Of a DNA stretch of 64,000 bases, positions 23,330 through 34,985 are shown in pieces. The stretch's first letter is position 1; the number at the start of each line of letters is the position of its first letter. A program made the position numbers and the translations under genes. The notes beneath the pieces were generated by a model, which worked only from the letters and a program-made list of their open reading frames with translations, had not been told where the DNA came from and made no database searches. This DNA comes from Gnetum montanum (Eukaryota > Streptophyta > Gnetopsida > Gnetales > Gnetaceae). The DNA lies in contig MNCI01009417.1 of the NCBI GenBank assembly GCA_015680685.1, positions 532,061 to 596,060 of the forward strand, given 5' to 3'.

Positions 23330-23467
23330 GTTTTCAGTTAATAATGTATGTGTGAGAGTTACAATATTAATTTATTCTAAAATGTAAATTGTTAATGCTT
23401 TTTACAACGATCTTTTTATGGTATAACTAATCTAGAACATTAGCACCATCCTTGGTAATGATTCCAA

Positions 23468-23869
23468 TGATGAGAGGTAGAGTAACCCTATACCTAATCA
23501 TATAGATTAGAAGCATTCACATGCAAATTAGTCAAAGTCCATGGATGGGACTAGTAGGGTATCTAGACTATTAAGCATTTGATCATGGGTTGCTATCTTT
23601 CCACTTGGATTTGTGGTAGCTCTATCATGTATGTTTAGTTCAAAATGAGACTGATAATTATAATGTTATTGGGACCTTTTTGAACTAAGCTAATTAATAA
23701 GATAAAATTCATTATTTAATTTAATTAATGATGAAATTAAGTTCTAAGATAGCTTAAGAGTGATGAGTCTTTGTTTCCAACTTGCCATACACATCTTGAA
23801 TTGGTGTAAATGTCATTGGTATTACCAAGCAATATGCTACTAGTCGTACCAAGTGATATCATTGCTGGG
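23468..23869 (-). repeat. Family A LTR, interrupted
   Basis: Begins TGATGAGAGGTAGAG next to the decayed primer site and aligns with the first 400 bp (+ strand) of the A1 LTRs. It is interrupted at 23870 by another A LTR. The remaining part was not found on the far side. Confidence 0.65.
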
Positions 23870-24560
23870 TGATGAGCGGCAAGGTACCCCTATGCCCAAC
23901 CATATAAATCACTAAGGCATTATGCATGATCTGGTTGAATTCCATGGACCTATAGTTATCTCATACACTAGTTTCTTTAGCAAGTGAAACGATGTTGAGA
24001 ACATTCATTGTCTTCCCAACTACACTTATGAGGCTCAAGGGTATGGTTTAAGTGTAATTGAAGTATATGAATTTTTGTCATTTTATATTTTATGGATGTA
24101 ATGACCTACAACAAGAAAAAAGAGTAGAATAGATTAAAAGCTAAATTGTCCATTGCCTAACTAGCCTAACACAAGTAATCGTCCCACTTTCCTGAACACA
24201 TATAGCACTGCTGGGCTACCAAATGTTAAGCATTGTTAGGCTACTAAATACTATATGAATGCTCGAAGTGGTCATGCTTGTGTTCATTAACTACTGGAAA
24301 TAAATTGCTTAACTTAAATGCATTAAAATAAATAGCAAGCAAGTAAAATGTAGTAAAGAAAATATTAAGTTATTCTCAATGCTGCAAGGATATCCAAAAG
24401 AGTTCGTTTTATTTCTATCACACTACTACGCTCAAGTACATCAGTGCTCGAACAAAGAACCATACACACTTTGGACTCAAGCATATTGACAATGTGAACA
24501 TTTTTTATTGGTTTCCAAATATTAGTGGAAAGTAAAATCATTAGCCACAGTTTTACTGGA
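23870..24560 (-). repeat. Family A LTR inserted into another A LTR, truncated
   Basis: Begins TGATGAGCGGCAAGGTACCC immediately after CATTGCTGGG, a string that is internal in other A LTRs, so this copy landed inside a relative. It lacks the GATATC/TATA end. CTGGG before it and CTGGA at 24556-24560 may be a decayed duplication. The far boundary is uncertain. Confidence 0.6.
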
Positions 24561-24600
24561 TGTTACGTAGGTCGATGTTTGCAAGAGTTTTCGAATCAGC

Positions 24601-24654
24601 ATCATTTGAGCTATGGATCTACAAGATACTTAAAAGAAGCATAGCTCAAATGAT
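24601..24654. repeat. Perfect 15-bp inverted repeat
   Basis: ATCATTTGAGCTATG at 24601-24615 is exactly complementary to 24640-24654, with a 24-base loop. It would form a stable hairpin in RNA or cruciform DNA. No neighbouring gene explains it. Confidence 0.8.
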
Positions 24655-25752
24655 TGAAATAATGGGCCAATAGAGGTTAGTGATTTGAAAGCTTTGTTAA
24701 AGTTTATGTGGATGTCATTTTTCTTCTCCTTCTCATGATGCACTAAATACCATAAAGCAACTATTTTGGAAGAAATCAAAGGTAATCAAATATTTTTTCA
24801 CTCTTTATATAAAAGCTCAACTTATCCTTTATTTTGTTGGTCCCTAGATATAGCTAAACAATGTGGTTTTGTCATGGGTCCCACTTGCTCGCTGTTGCTG
24901 ATAAAGTAATAATTTTGAGGATATGTGATTTTGATTCCCAATGGTATCTTCCCTTTTAAGTATGCTTTTATTGGTTTTCATGATTTGATTATGTTGATCG
25001 GATTTGGATGGTAAGTACACAAAAGTAAAATAAAATGAAGCTTTATTGTCTTTATTGGATAGATATTACATTTTCATGAAAAATAGTCTACAAATTGACC
25101 AAGCATCAATGAGGGCATTAAAAAAAAATCATACGGCCTTTTTGCTATAACATTATAATAGTGCTTCAAATGGGTAGTCATAGCATATGAAAGAAACAGA
25201 TGTAACTAATCTTCAAAAACTCTTGATATGCACAACTTACAAATGCGTTCTTTTGGAAGGAGTTGAATTCATCTTCCACTTTGAATTTTGAAATGCTGAG
25301 AATTTAAGCAAAGCTTGCTGATAACATTCCTAATAATTGATGGGAGCAGCAGCAGAGAGATAGTGAGCTTCTCCATCTAGTTTATTAGATCTAATGTAAT
25401 GTAAATAAAAGTGTTATTTGCCTTCCACATTAGTCCATATTTATGTTAAAACCTTTTGCTTAACTAGTTGGTGAATATGCTTAGGATTTTTCTACACATA
25501 CTCCCAAGAAACATTCTATTTTTCTAATCATTACATTCTCTGCAAATACCAACCACTCTTGCTTAAAGTTGATAGAGTATAATTAACCTCCAAAAATGAA
25601 ATTACTACAACTATAAGTGTATATAATGCATTAGCATAAGACTTCTAATTCTAAAACACCAAATCAAAGATGTCGGCCATGATTTTAAGTTTAACACAAG
25701 ACTTCTGCTTCTAAGACATCAAATTAAAAATGTCACTCATGGTAGTAAGTTA

Positions 25753-26047
25753 GACACTCGCCAAGAGCCCACTTCGCCGAATTTTATTTTTTATTTTTGT
25801 GTGTCACCTTAGAGTAATGGCTTTGCATCTTTTGATGACAAGGACATTGTTAATTGCGGTGGCGGCCCAAACATACCCACAAGTGAAGCAATAAAAAGTG
25901 TTGTGTTGTGTACCTTATTCAAAGTGTCAGTCCGAGCGCACTTTTTACACGGTGTCCAAGTGTCTTCTGGCTTTTGTCAAAAAAATCGAGATGATGCATT
26001 TTTTCTGAAAACCCAGAGGAAGCCACGGCACTGACAACGAATAGAGG
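25753..26047 (+). repeat. Dispersed repeat, copy 2
   Basis: Collinear with 119-313: AGAGCCCACTT, GGCGGCCCAAACATA, CTTCTGGCTTTTG, ACCCAGAGGAAGCCA. Contains additional spacer sequence. See copy 1. Confidence 0.55.
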
Positions 26048-26644
26048 ACCAGGGTCAACACCATGACACTACCACGTATGCAACAGTACAATGACATTGC
26101 GCCCTTTGAATAGTTATTGGTAATAAAGACATACCAAAGACGTTTGTATTTCATAAGTAGCAAAAGCTACAACAGAAATGACAATAACAGCATGGGATTT
26201 AAGGAGATAACAAGGGAGAACTACTTTTTGGTCTTGATTGGGTATTATTGCAATACATTGTGATGCAATGTTAATCTAAAGTTTTTATTTTTGCATAATT
26301 TTGGTCATGGTGCACATGGAGAAAAAGGTTGTGCATTTTTCACTAATGTACAAACTTAAAACGTAGCAGGAACTTCATTGATAAGAAATTGAAATCTAGT
26401 TTTCCATGGTTTTTCATTAAGATTTCATCGGAAAACCAGAGCAGAATATAAAATATCTCGCAAAGTAGCAGTATTAAAAGAAAGACTGCCAAATTAACAT
26501 TAACTTTTTCATTTTATTTTATTTTTACATAACTTCTCATAACTCTCACACACATTGCAGACATAATGCATAATTTCGCTACTACTCCCTTTGAAATTTT
26601 TGGTGTACAATTTTGATGCTCATTCTTTGTTATTTTTATTTTTC

Positions 26645-26737
26645 GTTTCAAGAAAAAAAGCCACATTGATCCATGTTACACAGTCCATTANGTTTCAAGA
26701 AAAAAAGCCACATTGATCCATGTTACACAGTCCATTA
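26645..26737. other. Assembly artefact: perfect duplication around a single N
   Basis: The 46 bases 26645-26690 are repeated exactly at 26692-26737 with one N at 26691 between them. Exact identity in a strongly diverged region, with an N as the joint, indicates two overlapping contig ends joined without merging. Confidence 0.85.
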
Positions 26738-27356
26738 AAAAACTTCAACCTAAATTTGCTTTAAGAGAATGACCTTGCAAATTCCCACTATTGCATTGCA
26801 GAACTACAACATTGCAAAACTACAACAATGTCACCAAATTGAAATTTGGCTTCTTTGCCTATGAATATTCTACATACTTTGATATTAAAATCTAAATCTT
26901 AAATTGTTGGGAGTAAAAAAGACCTTAAGATAGATAGAAATTGCATATATGCAACTTCATCATTTGACATTGCTGCTAAGGATTATATTAACTATGGGCA
27001 TTGTTTTAGTTTTTGCAGCCTTTATTTCCCTCAATCATTTTAAAGCCATTCAAAAAACACATAAAACACTATGTTGAAAGGAGAAGATTGCTTAACATTC
27101 CTATTGTTTCTACAAATTTGTTTTTGACATTTAGATTAAACATCATTGAAATAAGAAAATCTATATAGATTGCTATGAAATTGAGTGTGTGAACTTTCTA
27201 ATTAGGATTGAGGGGAATTAATATTTATATATGGATATATATGGTTTTGCACCTTTTAAGTAGATATATGTCTTAAAATGTTTTTTTTTCAAATTTAGCA
27301 CTCACTAAATGAATTAAAAAAAGCTATATCTACATCTTCCTTGTTGAGGTATCTAT

Positions 27357-29130
27357 TGATGCATAAAATTTAGATGCACCAACACCGGGAAGAAAACTCG
27401 TTTTAGGAGATTATTGCCTAGGGTGCCTCCCAGATGGGTATGGAAACCTAGAAATAGTCTCAACTAAAGAAAGCTATGTGGCCTTTTGAAAATGGAGAAC
27501 CAAACTGAAAAATCAGAAATTTAAATTAAATAATTGTCTCCAATACAATAAGTAACTAAAAGGATAAATTTTCCCTGGTCTTGCTGATGCTATTGATTTG
27601 TCGCTACCTACTAATGGTGTCCATTGTCGGTTAGGCAGACTGCAACCGCTGCCTAAAGAGGGAGAGAGAGAAAGAGAAACTACCATAGGGAGGTGCTACC
27701 TATGAAAGAAGAGAAAGAGAACTCTGTCTTTGCTGCCTGATCCTGCCTCTAGTTGACCTTGTGGGCAACTACCAGTTACAACCCCAAAAAAGGAAAGTAA
27801 CCACTTCTTGAAGGCTTCCCAATGCTACCGTTCTGATGTCGTTCATCTAATTTTTAACTAGTCGTCTAACATGCATGTGAAGCACCTGCTCCAACCTAAA
27901 GGCTTGACATGCACCACTGTAGTTGGGGGGAAGGGGAGACAAGAGAGAGAGTATGCCATTAACTATGCATACAATTGCTGACGCCTGCAATGGAGGGAGA
28001 TGGAGAAGAGAGGCTGGTGATCCCTGTCGCCTGTTGTGTTGCGTGCATTGTCTGCTAGTTAACGCTCTTCGGCCCAAAGCTACTATTCACACCATGGAGG
28101 CCATTGGTGGCATGTGCTAGCACCGTGTTCTTTGCAATGCAGAGTCTACTCGCTTAGGGAGTCCTAGCCCCAAAGAGTTGCCCTATTGCTGTCAGCCTTG
28201 CTTAAGAAAAGGAAGAGCCATTGTAGATTGTAGCAAAGAAAGAGACTGCTACCTCTTCTCTTCCTAGCTATAACCTCCTAGATCTGATTTTTGGGCTACT
28301 GGCTCCTCCTCTGACCACCCCACCTACAACACTACCCAGGGAAACCATTGTCAATACTCATGTTGCATGTAACTCCCACCACCACCACGTTTTGCCTATA
28401 ACGCTCACCATAGGAACTTGCACCAACAACAAGATTCCTTTTTCTTACCTCTCATACTTTGCATATTACGATTCACCTCAAGTTGAAACTTAAATATGTT
28501 AGTCAATCTCACAATAGCAGGGTCTTTTCTGTAGAGTAGTGTAGTGCAGGGTTATTGATTATGTTTTATTGTTGCGTAGAACAACCTAGGTGGTCAGTTT
28601 CAATCATTCACCAACAACAACACAATAAGCCTATTTTGTCCATTTTAATGTCCTCTTTTTTCATGCAAGTTCCTATGAATATTTATTTCCTATTGCACTG
28701 TGGTGCATTTCAAAACCTTGTGGTAATAGTATGTTATGATTTTTGGCTAATATTTCAAATGGTTAAATGACCATGATTTATGTTATTTGTCACATGGATC
28801 ATGTCCATGTTATTTATCATACGCATTGTTTTTTTTTATGGTTTTAGTTTCAACTAACATTGCATTCATATGTACACCACAAACCCTACTTACAATTGCA
28901 GCCAATTGGAAACCATGTATAATTGAAATTAATTATCAAAGACCATGGCTTTGTAAACAAAACAATAATAAATTGTATAAAAATTTCCAAGTATATGGCT
29001 TGGCTAGTTAAATTACCATGGTTAACCCTACCAACCAAAAACTATGAAGTTTGACAATATATATATATTTTTTGTAGAATCAAAACTATTAATCATGGCC
29101 CCATGCCTAGCATGGGCGAGGTTGACCTCA
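27357..29130 (-). repeat. 3' LTR of element C
   Basis: 1774 bp. The + strand reads TGATGCATAAAATTTAGATG at the left end and GGTTGACCTCA at the right; on the element strand it is TG..CA. It carries about 190 bp near 28421-28620 that are absent from the partner LTR. ORFs at 27847-28120, 28555-28770 and 28787-29011 are chance frames in the LTR. Confidence 0.88.
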
Positions 29131-29455
29131 ATAATTAGCCCCCAAACTTTTAATTACATGCAAGTGCAAGGATAGCAAAATCACTAAATTTTAAAAGGAA
29201 ATGCAACAGATAGAGAATTAAGAACATTGTAAAATATAGACAAATTAAAACATGAAAGCAAACTATGCTGATCTAAACATGATTAAAATAATCATATAAT
29301 CAATAGAGAACTAGACGCGTGTCACCCAAACCACACCATCTTATTTAATTAAAATCCAAATATATAATTTATTATTTTAACTACATATATCTATATATAA
29401 TTAAAATATAATTATGATTTCATTTCCAATCTTCTTACAAAGTAAAAGTCAACAG
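29131..29455 (-). other. Internal end of element C with polypurine tract
   Basis: On the minus strand AAAGTTTGGGGGCTAATT (complement of about 29133-29150) lies directly before the 3' LTR and serves as its purine tract. The rest is AT-rich untranslated element sequence cut off by the insertion of B at 29456. Confidence 0.65.
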
Positions 29456-31148
29456 TGAAACACCCCAAAAAATGCGAGGTCATTCTCGCTTCACCAGGCA
29501 CGGCAATCCGTGCAGCACTATGGCAGTTCTTCAGAAGAAGAACGTTCGGTGTTCAGATCAACTAGTTCGACAAATTTTCTACTTTGGGTAGGGATAAGCT
29601 CCACATCATCCTACCTATCCACCAAAGTAGCCCGCCCAGCCGACAGCTTGTTCAGAAGCAATGTGCGGAGTCGGCAGCAGCATTCTGGATATGCAAAAAA
29701 TAGTTTGGGAAGTTTTCTAAGTCACGAGGCTTGCTATGCTACACTACGCTATGTAGCGTAGCAAGCTTCAGAAGATGATGATGGAATGAAGTGCTATGCT
29801 ACGCTACGCCATGCAGCGTAGCATGGCAACGACTTCACTACCCACTCTCCTCGCCTGATTTCGAGTTCTGAAATGATGTCCCTTTCCATCAGGAAATGGC
29901 AGATGATGTTTGCTACTACGCTACGCTTAGCTACATGGCGCAGCAAGGCATAGCAATCCTACGGAAAAGATAGAAGGTAGTTCGAAGAGCAGAGTCAATG
30001 GAGTTTGTAAGACTTGCATCGCAGGAGACAAGGTTTGCAAATCGGCAAAGCTTTTGTGACTAAGGCCAATTTCTATGCTATGCTATGCTACGTAGCGTAG
30101 CAAGCATGTGACATATAGTAGAACATGCGGCAAAGTGCTATGCCACGCCAAGCATGCTATGTCACAAAGCACAACAAGGCATATAGGTGGTTGTGCGACA
30201 TCAATGCACTCCACCTAATCGGACCATTGGCACATGTCTCCAGACGCTGATGGTGCAATTACAGTGTAGTAGGATTGTAGTTATTGCATACAGGTTCGCA
30301 TCACAACGATCTTGTAGGTCCAACGGTCACAAATGACACAAGTGGCGCCAGCAAGACAACGAAGGCCCAAGGCACGTAGCATTCGAAACACCCCTTTTGC
30401 ATGGCCTTGATCCTATAAATACCCTGGCAAACAGCATGCAAAAGAGGTCTGCAATTTTTAAAGGTTGGAATTTCAAAAGAGTTCGCATCCTTCTTGAAGC
30501 AAACAGCTTCCAAGGGGTGGGAACTTTGGAATTCTGAAACAAAGGCTTCTCCTCTCTCCAGCATTGTAACATCAAATTCATATGTTTAACACTGTAAAAA
30601 GTGAGTCTCTCTTAGCTGGCGTGGGGTCCCATCTCCATTCTACCACCTTGGTAGAACCCTGCATTGTTTGTACCCAGGTTTACGTCCAAGCACATAGCTC
30701 TTTTTGCTCGACACGCCTTGGTTACTCTCGGGATTTCTGCACTCTGTCATGCTGTGCAACTGATTATATCCACCCTAACCGAGTGAGTTTGTAGCTTCGG
30801 AGTGGTGCATGTTTCTAACTACACTTTACTTTATTTCTTGCTTATTGTCTTGTTTCGCATCATTTTCTATTTTATTCGCCTTTAAGCATTACTTCGTACT
30901 ACTGTTGCATTTTTTACAATTTCTCTCTTGCTTCATTTACTTTCAAGGACTATCTCGCATTTCGCATTATTTACATTGCAAAAGGCTATATTGACATCGA
31001 TTTAAGTCCTTGTTTGATTGACCAAACCATTCAGGGTACTCCATGTCTGCACATACCCAACACGGCCCTCCCATAGATACGGGGTCGAAACTATAGCGCC
31101 CGTCAACCCCCCGGTGTTTTCCAGCCACCGACGTTTTCAGTCACTACA
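29456..31148 (+). repeat. 5' LTR of element B
   Basis: 1693 bp, alignable throughout with 45927-47591. The U3 (29456 to about 30413) contains at least five palindromic clusters built on TAGCRTAGC/GCTAYGCTA: about 29728-29766, 29790-29828, 29912-29960, 30075-30105 and 30137-30172. TATAAATA at 30414-30421 gives the likely promoter. ORFs within it (for example 29510-29761 and 30301-30581) also appear decayed in the partner LTR and are not judged real genes. Confidence 0.9.
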
Positions 31149-31154
31149 GTTTTC

Positions 31155-31171
31155 TGGCGCTAGAAGGAGGG
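31155..31171 (+). other. Primer-binding site of element B
   Basis: TGGCGCTAGAAGGAGGG lies six bases after the LTR end. Element C's site matches it at 15 of 17 positions. The tRNA primer was not assigned. Confidence 0.75.
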
Positions 31172-31204
31172 CCTTTTGGTGCCTTTTCTACATGTCACGA
31201 TAGT

Positions 31205-32070
31205 TCTGTGAGCCTTCTGCACCTTGATACACATAAGCGTAAATGCGACACACTCCTGTGGTTGTTTGCACTTTGTGCGGTGCAGACCAGTTGCCTCGAC
31301 GGCTCCACGAGAGCCCTATAGAACATAAGGCCTCCGATCGCCAGCTAACTAGCCCATTTTACAGTTGTCTTGCATGCGTTCTATACCTCATCTCGTGTGG
31401 TACAGATCGGTCGCTTGGATGATCCCTCCGGGATCCTACAAGACACAAAGCCTACTTGATCACTAATTAGTTCGCCCATCTTACGGTTGTCTTGCATGCA
31501 TTTTGGACCCCACCTCGTGTGGAATAGACCGGTCGCTTCGACAGTCCCTCGAGGATCCTGCAAGATGTAAAGCCTTCTAGATTAGCTCACTCGCCTTACG
31601 GTAGCCTCACAAGCCTTCTACACCCCAATATGCATTAGCGTAGACTTGACACCATCTATGGTTGTTTACATGTCGTACGGTGTAGATTGGTCGCCTCGAC
31701 GGTCCCTTCGGGACCTTGTGGGACATAAAGCCTTCTGACAGCAAGTTAACTTGCCTTTCCTTTTATAGTAGTCTTGCACTCGCTCTGCACCCTAGCTCGC
31801 ACAAGCATGAATGTGACACCCTTCTATGGTTGTTTGCATCTTGTGTGCTGTAGGTCGGTCGACTCGATGGTCCCTCTGGGATCCTACGAGACATAAAGCC
31901 TTCTTGATCGCTTGTCAACTGAACTTGTCTTACAGTAGTCTTGCATGTGCTCTGTACCTCATCGTGCACTAGCATAAATGTGACATCCTTTGTGGTTGTT
32001 TACGCTTTGTGTGGTACAGATCGGTCGCCTCGGTGGTTCCTTTGGAATCCAGCAAGACGTAAAGCCACCT
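31205..32070 (+). repeat. Tandem repeats in the 5' leader of element B
   Basis: Six units recognised by the anchor GGTCGCCTCGACGGTCCC followed by GGATCC and ACATAAAGCC, at about 31284, 31406, 31527, 31684, 31853 and 32019. Spacings are about 121-122 bp for the first two intervals and 157-168 bp for the others; the longer units add a segment with CATTAGCGTAGA and ATGGTTGTTT. Each anchor holds a short hairpin such as GATCCCTCCGGGATC. The array fills the space between primer site and gag. ORFs here are repeats read as codons. Confidence 0.85.
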
Positions 32071-32139
32071 TTTGTTACTTTTTCAGCCCTTTTGTGCTTT
32101 TTGCACTTCTTGCATTTTTGCATAATCACTTGCTTAGCA

Positions 32140-34797
32140 ATGGCTTCCACCACCACCGCTATTGATACCTTCAACGCCGAGGTGCCCTTCACGGTTCAAG
32201 GCACCACTCATGTCGAACAACCGTTGAACCCCACGATGGAAGCACATCTATCTCTTAGAATCCAAAATAGGGGACCTGAGGGATTAGCCCAGCAACACGA
32301 GTGTTATAGTTTCATTTGCACGAAGGTGCAGGCTAATCTGCCCTTGGATTTACACGAACTTGAGGAAAAACGTAGCTTCGAGTTTACTTATTGCAATGGG
32401 AAGGAATTCATTCCTACCCCTGGTGTTCCTTTGCTTTTAACATAAGCGTATCAAAGGCTAGTGGACCAATTGATCCAGTTGGCTAGACTTAGGGAGCAAC
32501 TAGACATCGCGTCCAACCAGGACGACGCATTTCAAGATAGACAGGAGGAGCTTGATTCCAAATCTGACGAAGGGGGTCAAGTCAACCTCGTTCTTGTCCC
32601 ACCTACCCAGTCCTTCTAGGCCAACCCATTGTCTATCACTGCTTCATTTGTCATCGTGCCTACGCTTCAGCAGCCTATGACTACAACTGCAATGGGTAGC
32701 CATGCCACATACTCGACGTATCATCACCCTTATTTCCCGGTTATGCTCGCAACAACTGTGCAGTCGTAAAATTTTTATCAACACATTCCTACAATGCGTA
32801 ACATGTCTATCACAGCTACCCTACCGCATGTCCATACTATACCAGCTTTGCAACCGCACATGACTTCTATGCCGATACCTAGGTATGCATTTGTTCTACC
32901 CACTGTGGCGGGCCCAATCCTGTCCATGTGGTGGACCCCGTTCGCCTCTTCATCCATTCTACAACCGTTGCAGATGTCTCACTACATTTGCCCTCAGACC
33001 TACCCAAACCCACGAATGGTACATCCTGGCACAGGGCCATGGTCTATCCCACCGGTAACCCAAATGGTCTATCTAGCGACTCAACCCTCTATTACCGCTC
33101 TGACAATACCACCCACTAGGTGGTGGACAATGCAAGTAGCACCTTTAGCGGGGGCAGTCCCAACGGCACTGCTGATGGGTCAACCTGCCACCGCCACCAT
33201 GCTGCATGTGGGAGTTGCCTCTACAGTCCCTCAGCCGTCTACAACGTTGTCGGGTCTGGACCAAGCATTTCAGCTCATCCAAACCCTAACTGAGGAAATA
33301 AAACACCTCAAAGCTATTGGGTCTGACATGGTACAAGTTATGGACTTTTATCAAGACGACCCCGTCAACCCTGCAATCCTTGCTTTGATATTACCACCTG
33401 GGATGTCTCTCCCGCACTTCACGAGGTACGACGGGGAGGGAGATCCCAATACACATCTTGTCACTTTCTGGTCAGGGTCTTTGCTATTGCAACAATGGTC
33501 ACATACGATCATTTGCATCTTCGCCATGTCCCTAGCTGGGAAAGCCTTGGATTGGTACCGTGCGTTGCCACGTTCATCCATTTCAACTTTGGAAGAGCTC
33601 TTGACCCAGTTTGTGACACGCTTCAAGTACAACTTGAAGCTAGAAACCACGCTGGATTAGCTGATGGGCGTGAAACAAGACCCGCTAGAACTAGTCCAAA
33701 AATTCATTCAACGTTGGAGCGTGACCCTTAACGAAATCCGTGAGCCCATCGCAGAGGCTCACTTGTTAGTTGTCTTTAAGGGTGCAGTGAATGACTTCAT
33801 CAAGTCCAAACTGTATTATCTCGCTCCAAGCTCTCTTAGCCAAGCTTTTGCCCAAACTAAAAGCATACAAGATGCGGCTGAGGCAAGCAAAGACCCGGCC
33901 TACATCGCTTACAAGAACAACTTTGCAAAAAAGGACAAGGGTAAGGCCCCAACAACCACAGTGGCCACTGTGGCAATCGAGGCTAAGCCCAAACCTAGCA
34001 ACAGTGGAAGCAAGAATAACAAGAAACTGGCCATACTTGCGGCTAACTCTACACCCAAACTAGGCGAAGCACCACAACCCACCACACCTGCGCCTGAGAC
34101 ATCTGCATACACTAAACCCAACTTCGAGTGCAAAGATCATTCGAAATACACCCCACTGCCTCTCAAACCTTCAGAACTCCTGAAGCAACTGTTGGCAGCG
34201 GGATACATCCAAGAAAAGCAGATGTCAGAGGAAGCAAACATGAGACATCAATGCTACTGCGAGCTCCTTAGGAATACCTCTTTGGCCCTACTCAATGAGC
34301 CTCTAGTTCCTAGGGGTTTCAAGCTAGATAGCTTTTGTGACTACCACCAACTATGTGGTCACACCACGGATTATTGTTTGTCGTTGCATGATGACATCCA
34401 AAGATTAATCGACCTGGGAAAGCTGGTGCTAGATGAAAGAAACCTAGTATGCCCTGAAAATCAATCTATTTATGTCTACACAGATCCCCTCAATGCCAAT
34501 AATGCTGGTTACGTAATCAACGCCATCGGTATTGACAATGATCCCAGGCCACCCTTCCAGCCGTTTGTGATTCATGTGCCTCAGCATAGTGCACTAATAC
34601 CACCAATGGTTGGTCCAAGCTTGCAGCTGCCCTTCGTCCTGAAAGTCCCACCACAGGCATCTACCTCTGCACCACCTGTTGGCGAGGTTACACGACCCCA
34701 TCATTTAACACCTCTAGCTCCATTCATCATCAGGGGCCAACGTCTTCGACATCCCCCATCCTGTGCAACAACATTAAACAACCTCCTCGCCCCATAA
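32140..34797 (+). pseudogene. Element B gag
   Basis: Starts at the ATG at 32140 (MASTTTAIDTF) and stays in one frame to 34797 through stops at 32443-32445, in the 32610-32780 segment and at 33658-33660. The middle (about 32800-33250) is rich in P, M, Q and H. The gag core follows: GMSLPHFTRYDGEGDP, HLVTFWSGS, AGKALDWYRALP and LLTQFVTRFKYN, then QDPLELVQKFIQRW. Near 34330 is a zinc-finger-like FCDYHQLCGHTTDYC, the C-x2-H..GH-x2-x-C type seen in Tat/Ogre gag. Function: particle assembly and RNA packaging. No frameshift was detected; the lesions are nonsense changes. Confidence 0.85.
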
Positions 34798-34985
34798 GGC
34801 GAGAAGCCCACTCGGTGGGTGAGACATCGAAGGGAAGTACCGTCAAAGGTATCTCCAAACCTACACCTTTGCCCCTCGTATTTACACCTTCGTCACCAAG
34901 GATGAAGGTCGACACGATTACACAGCCTGCATTACCTTTCCGACAAGGATGTGAACCTAGGTCCGAGGTCGTCTCTCCTCAAGAG

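Larger units (their letters stand above)
24655..27356. other. Intergenic DNA
   Basis: AT-rich with no recognised gene. Contains copy 2 of the dispersed repeat (25753-26047), a block at about 26215-26250 whose inverted copy lies at about 57773-57806, and an assembly-type duplication at 26645-26737. Confidence 0.55.

Noticed and set aside
30301-30581. ORFs inside the LTR of B
   Set aside because: The partner LTR at 46704-46922 has a shifted, changed version. They are not conserved as protein and sit across the TATA box.
31763-32192. ORFs in the leader of B, both strands
   Set aside because: They are the tandem repeat read as codons; peptides repeat with the DNA unit.
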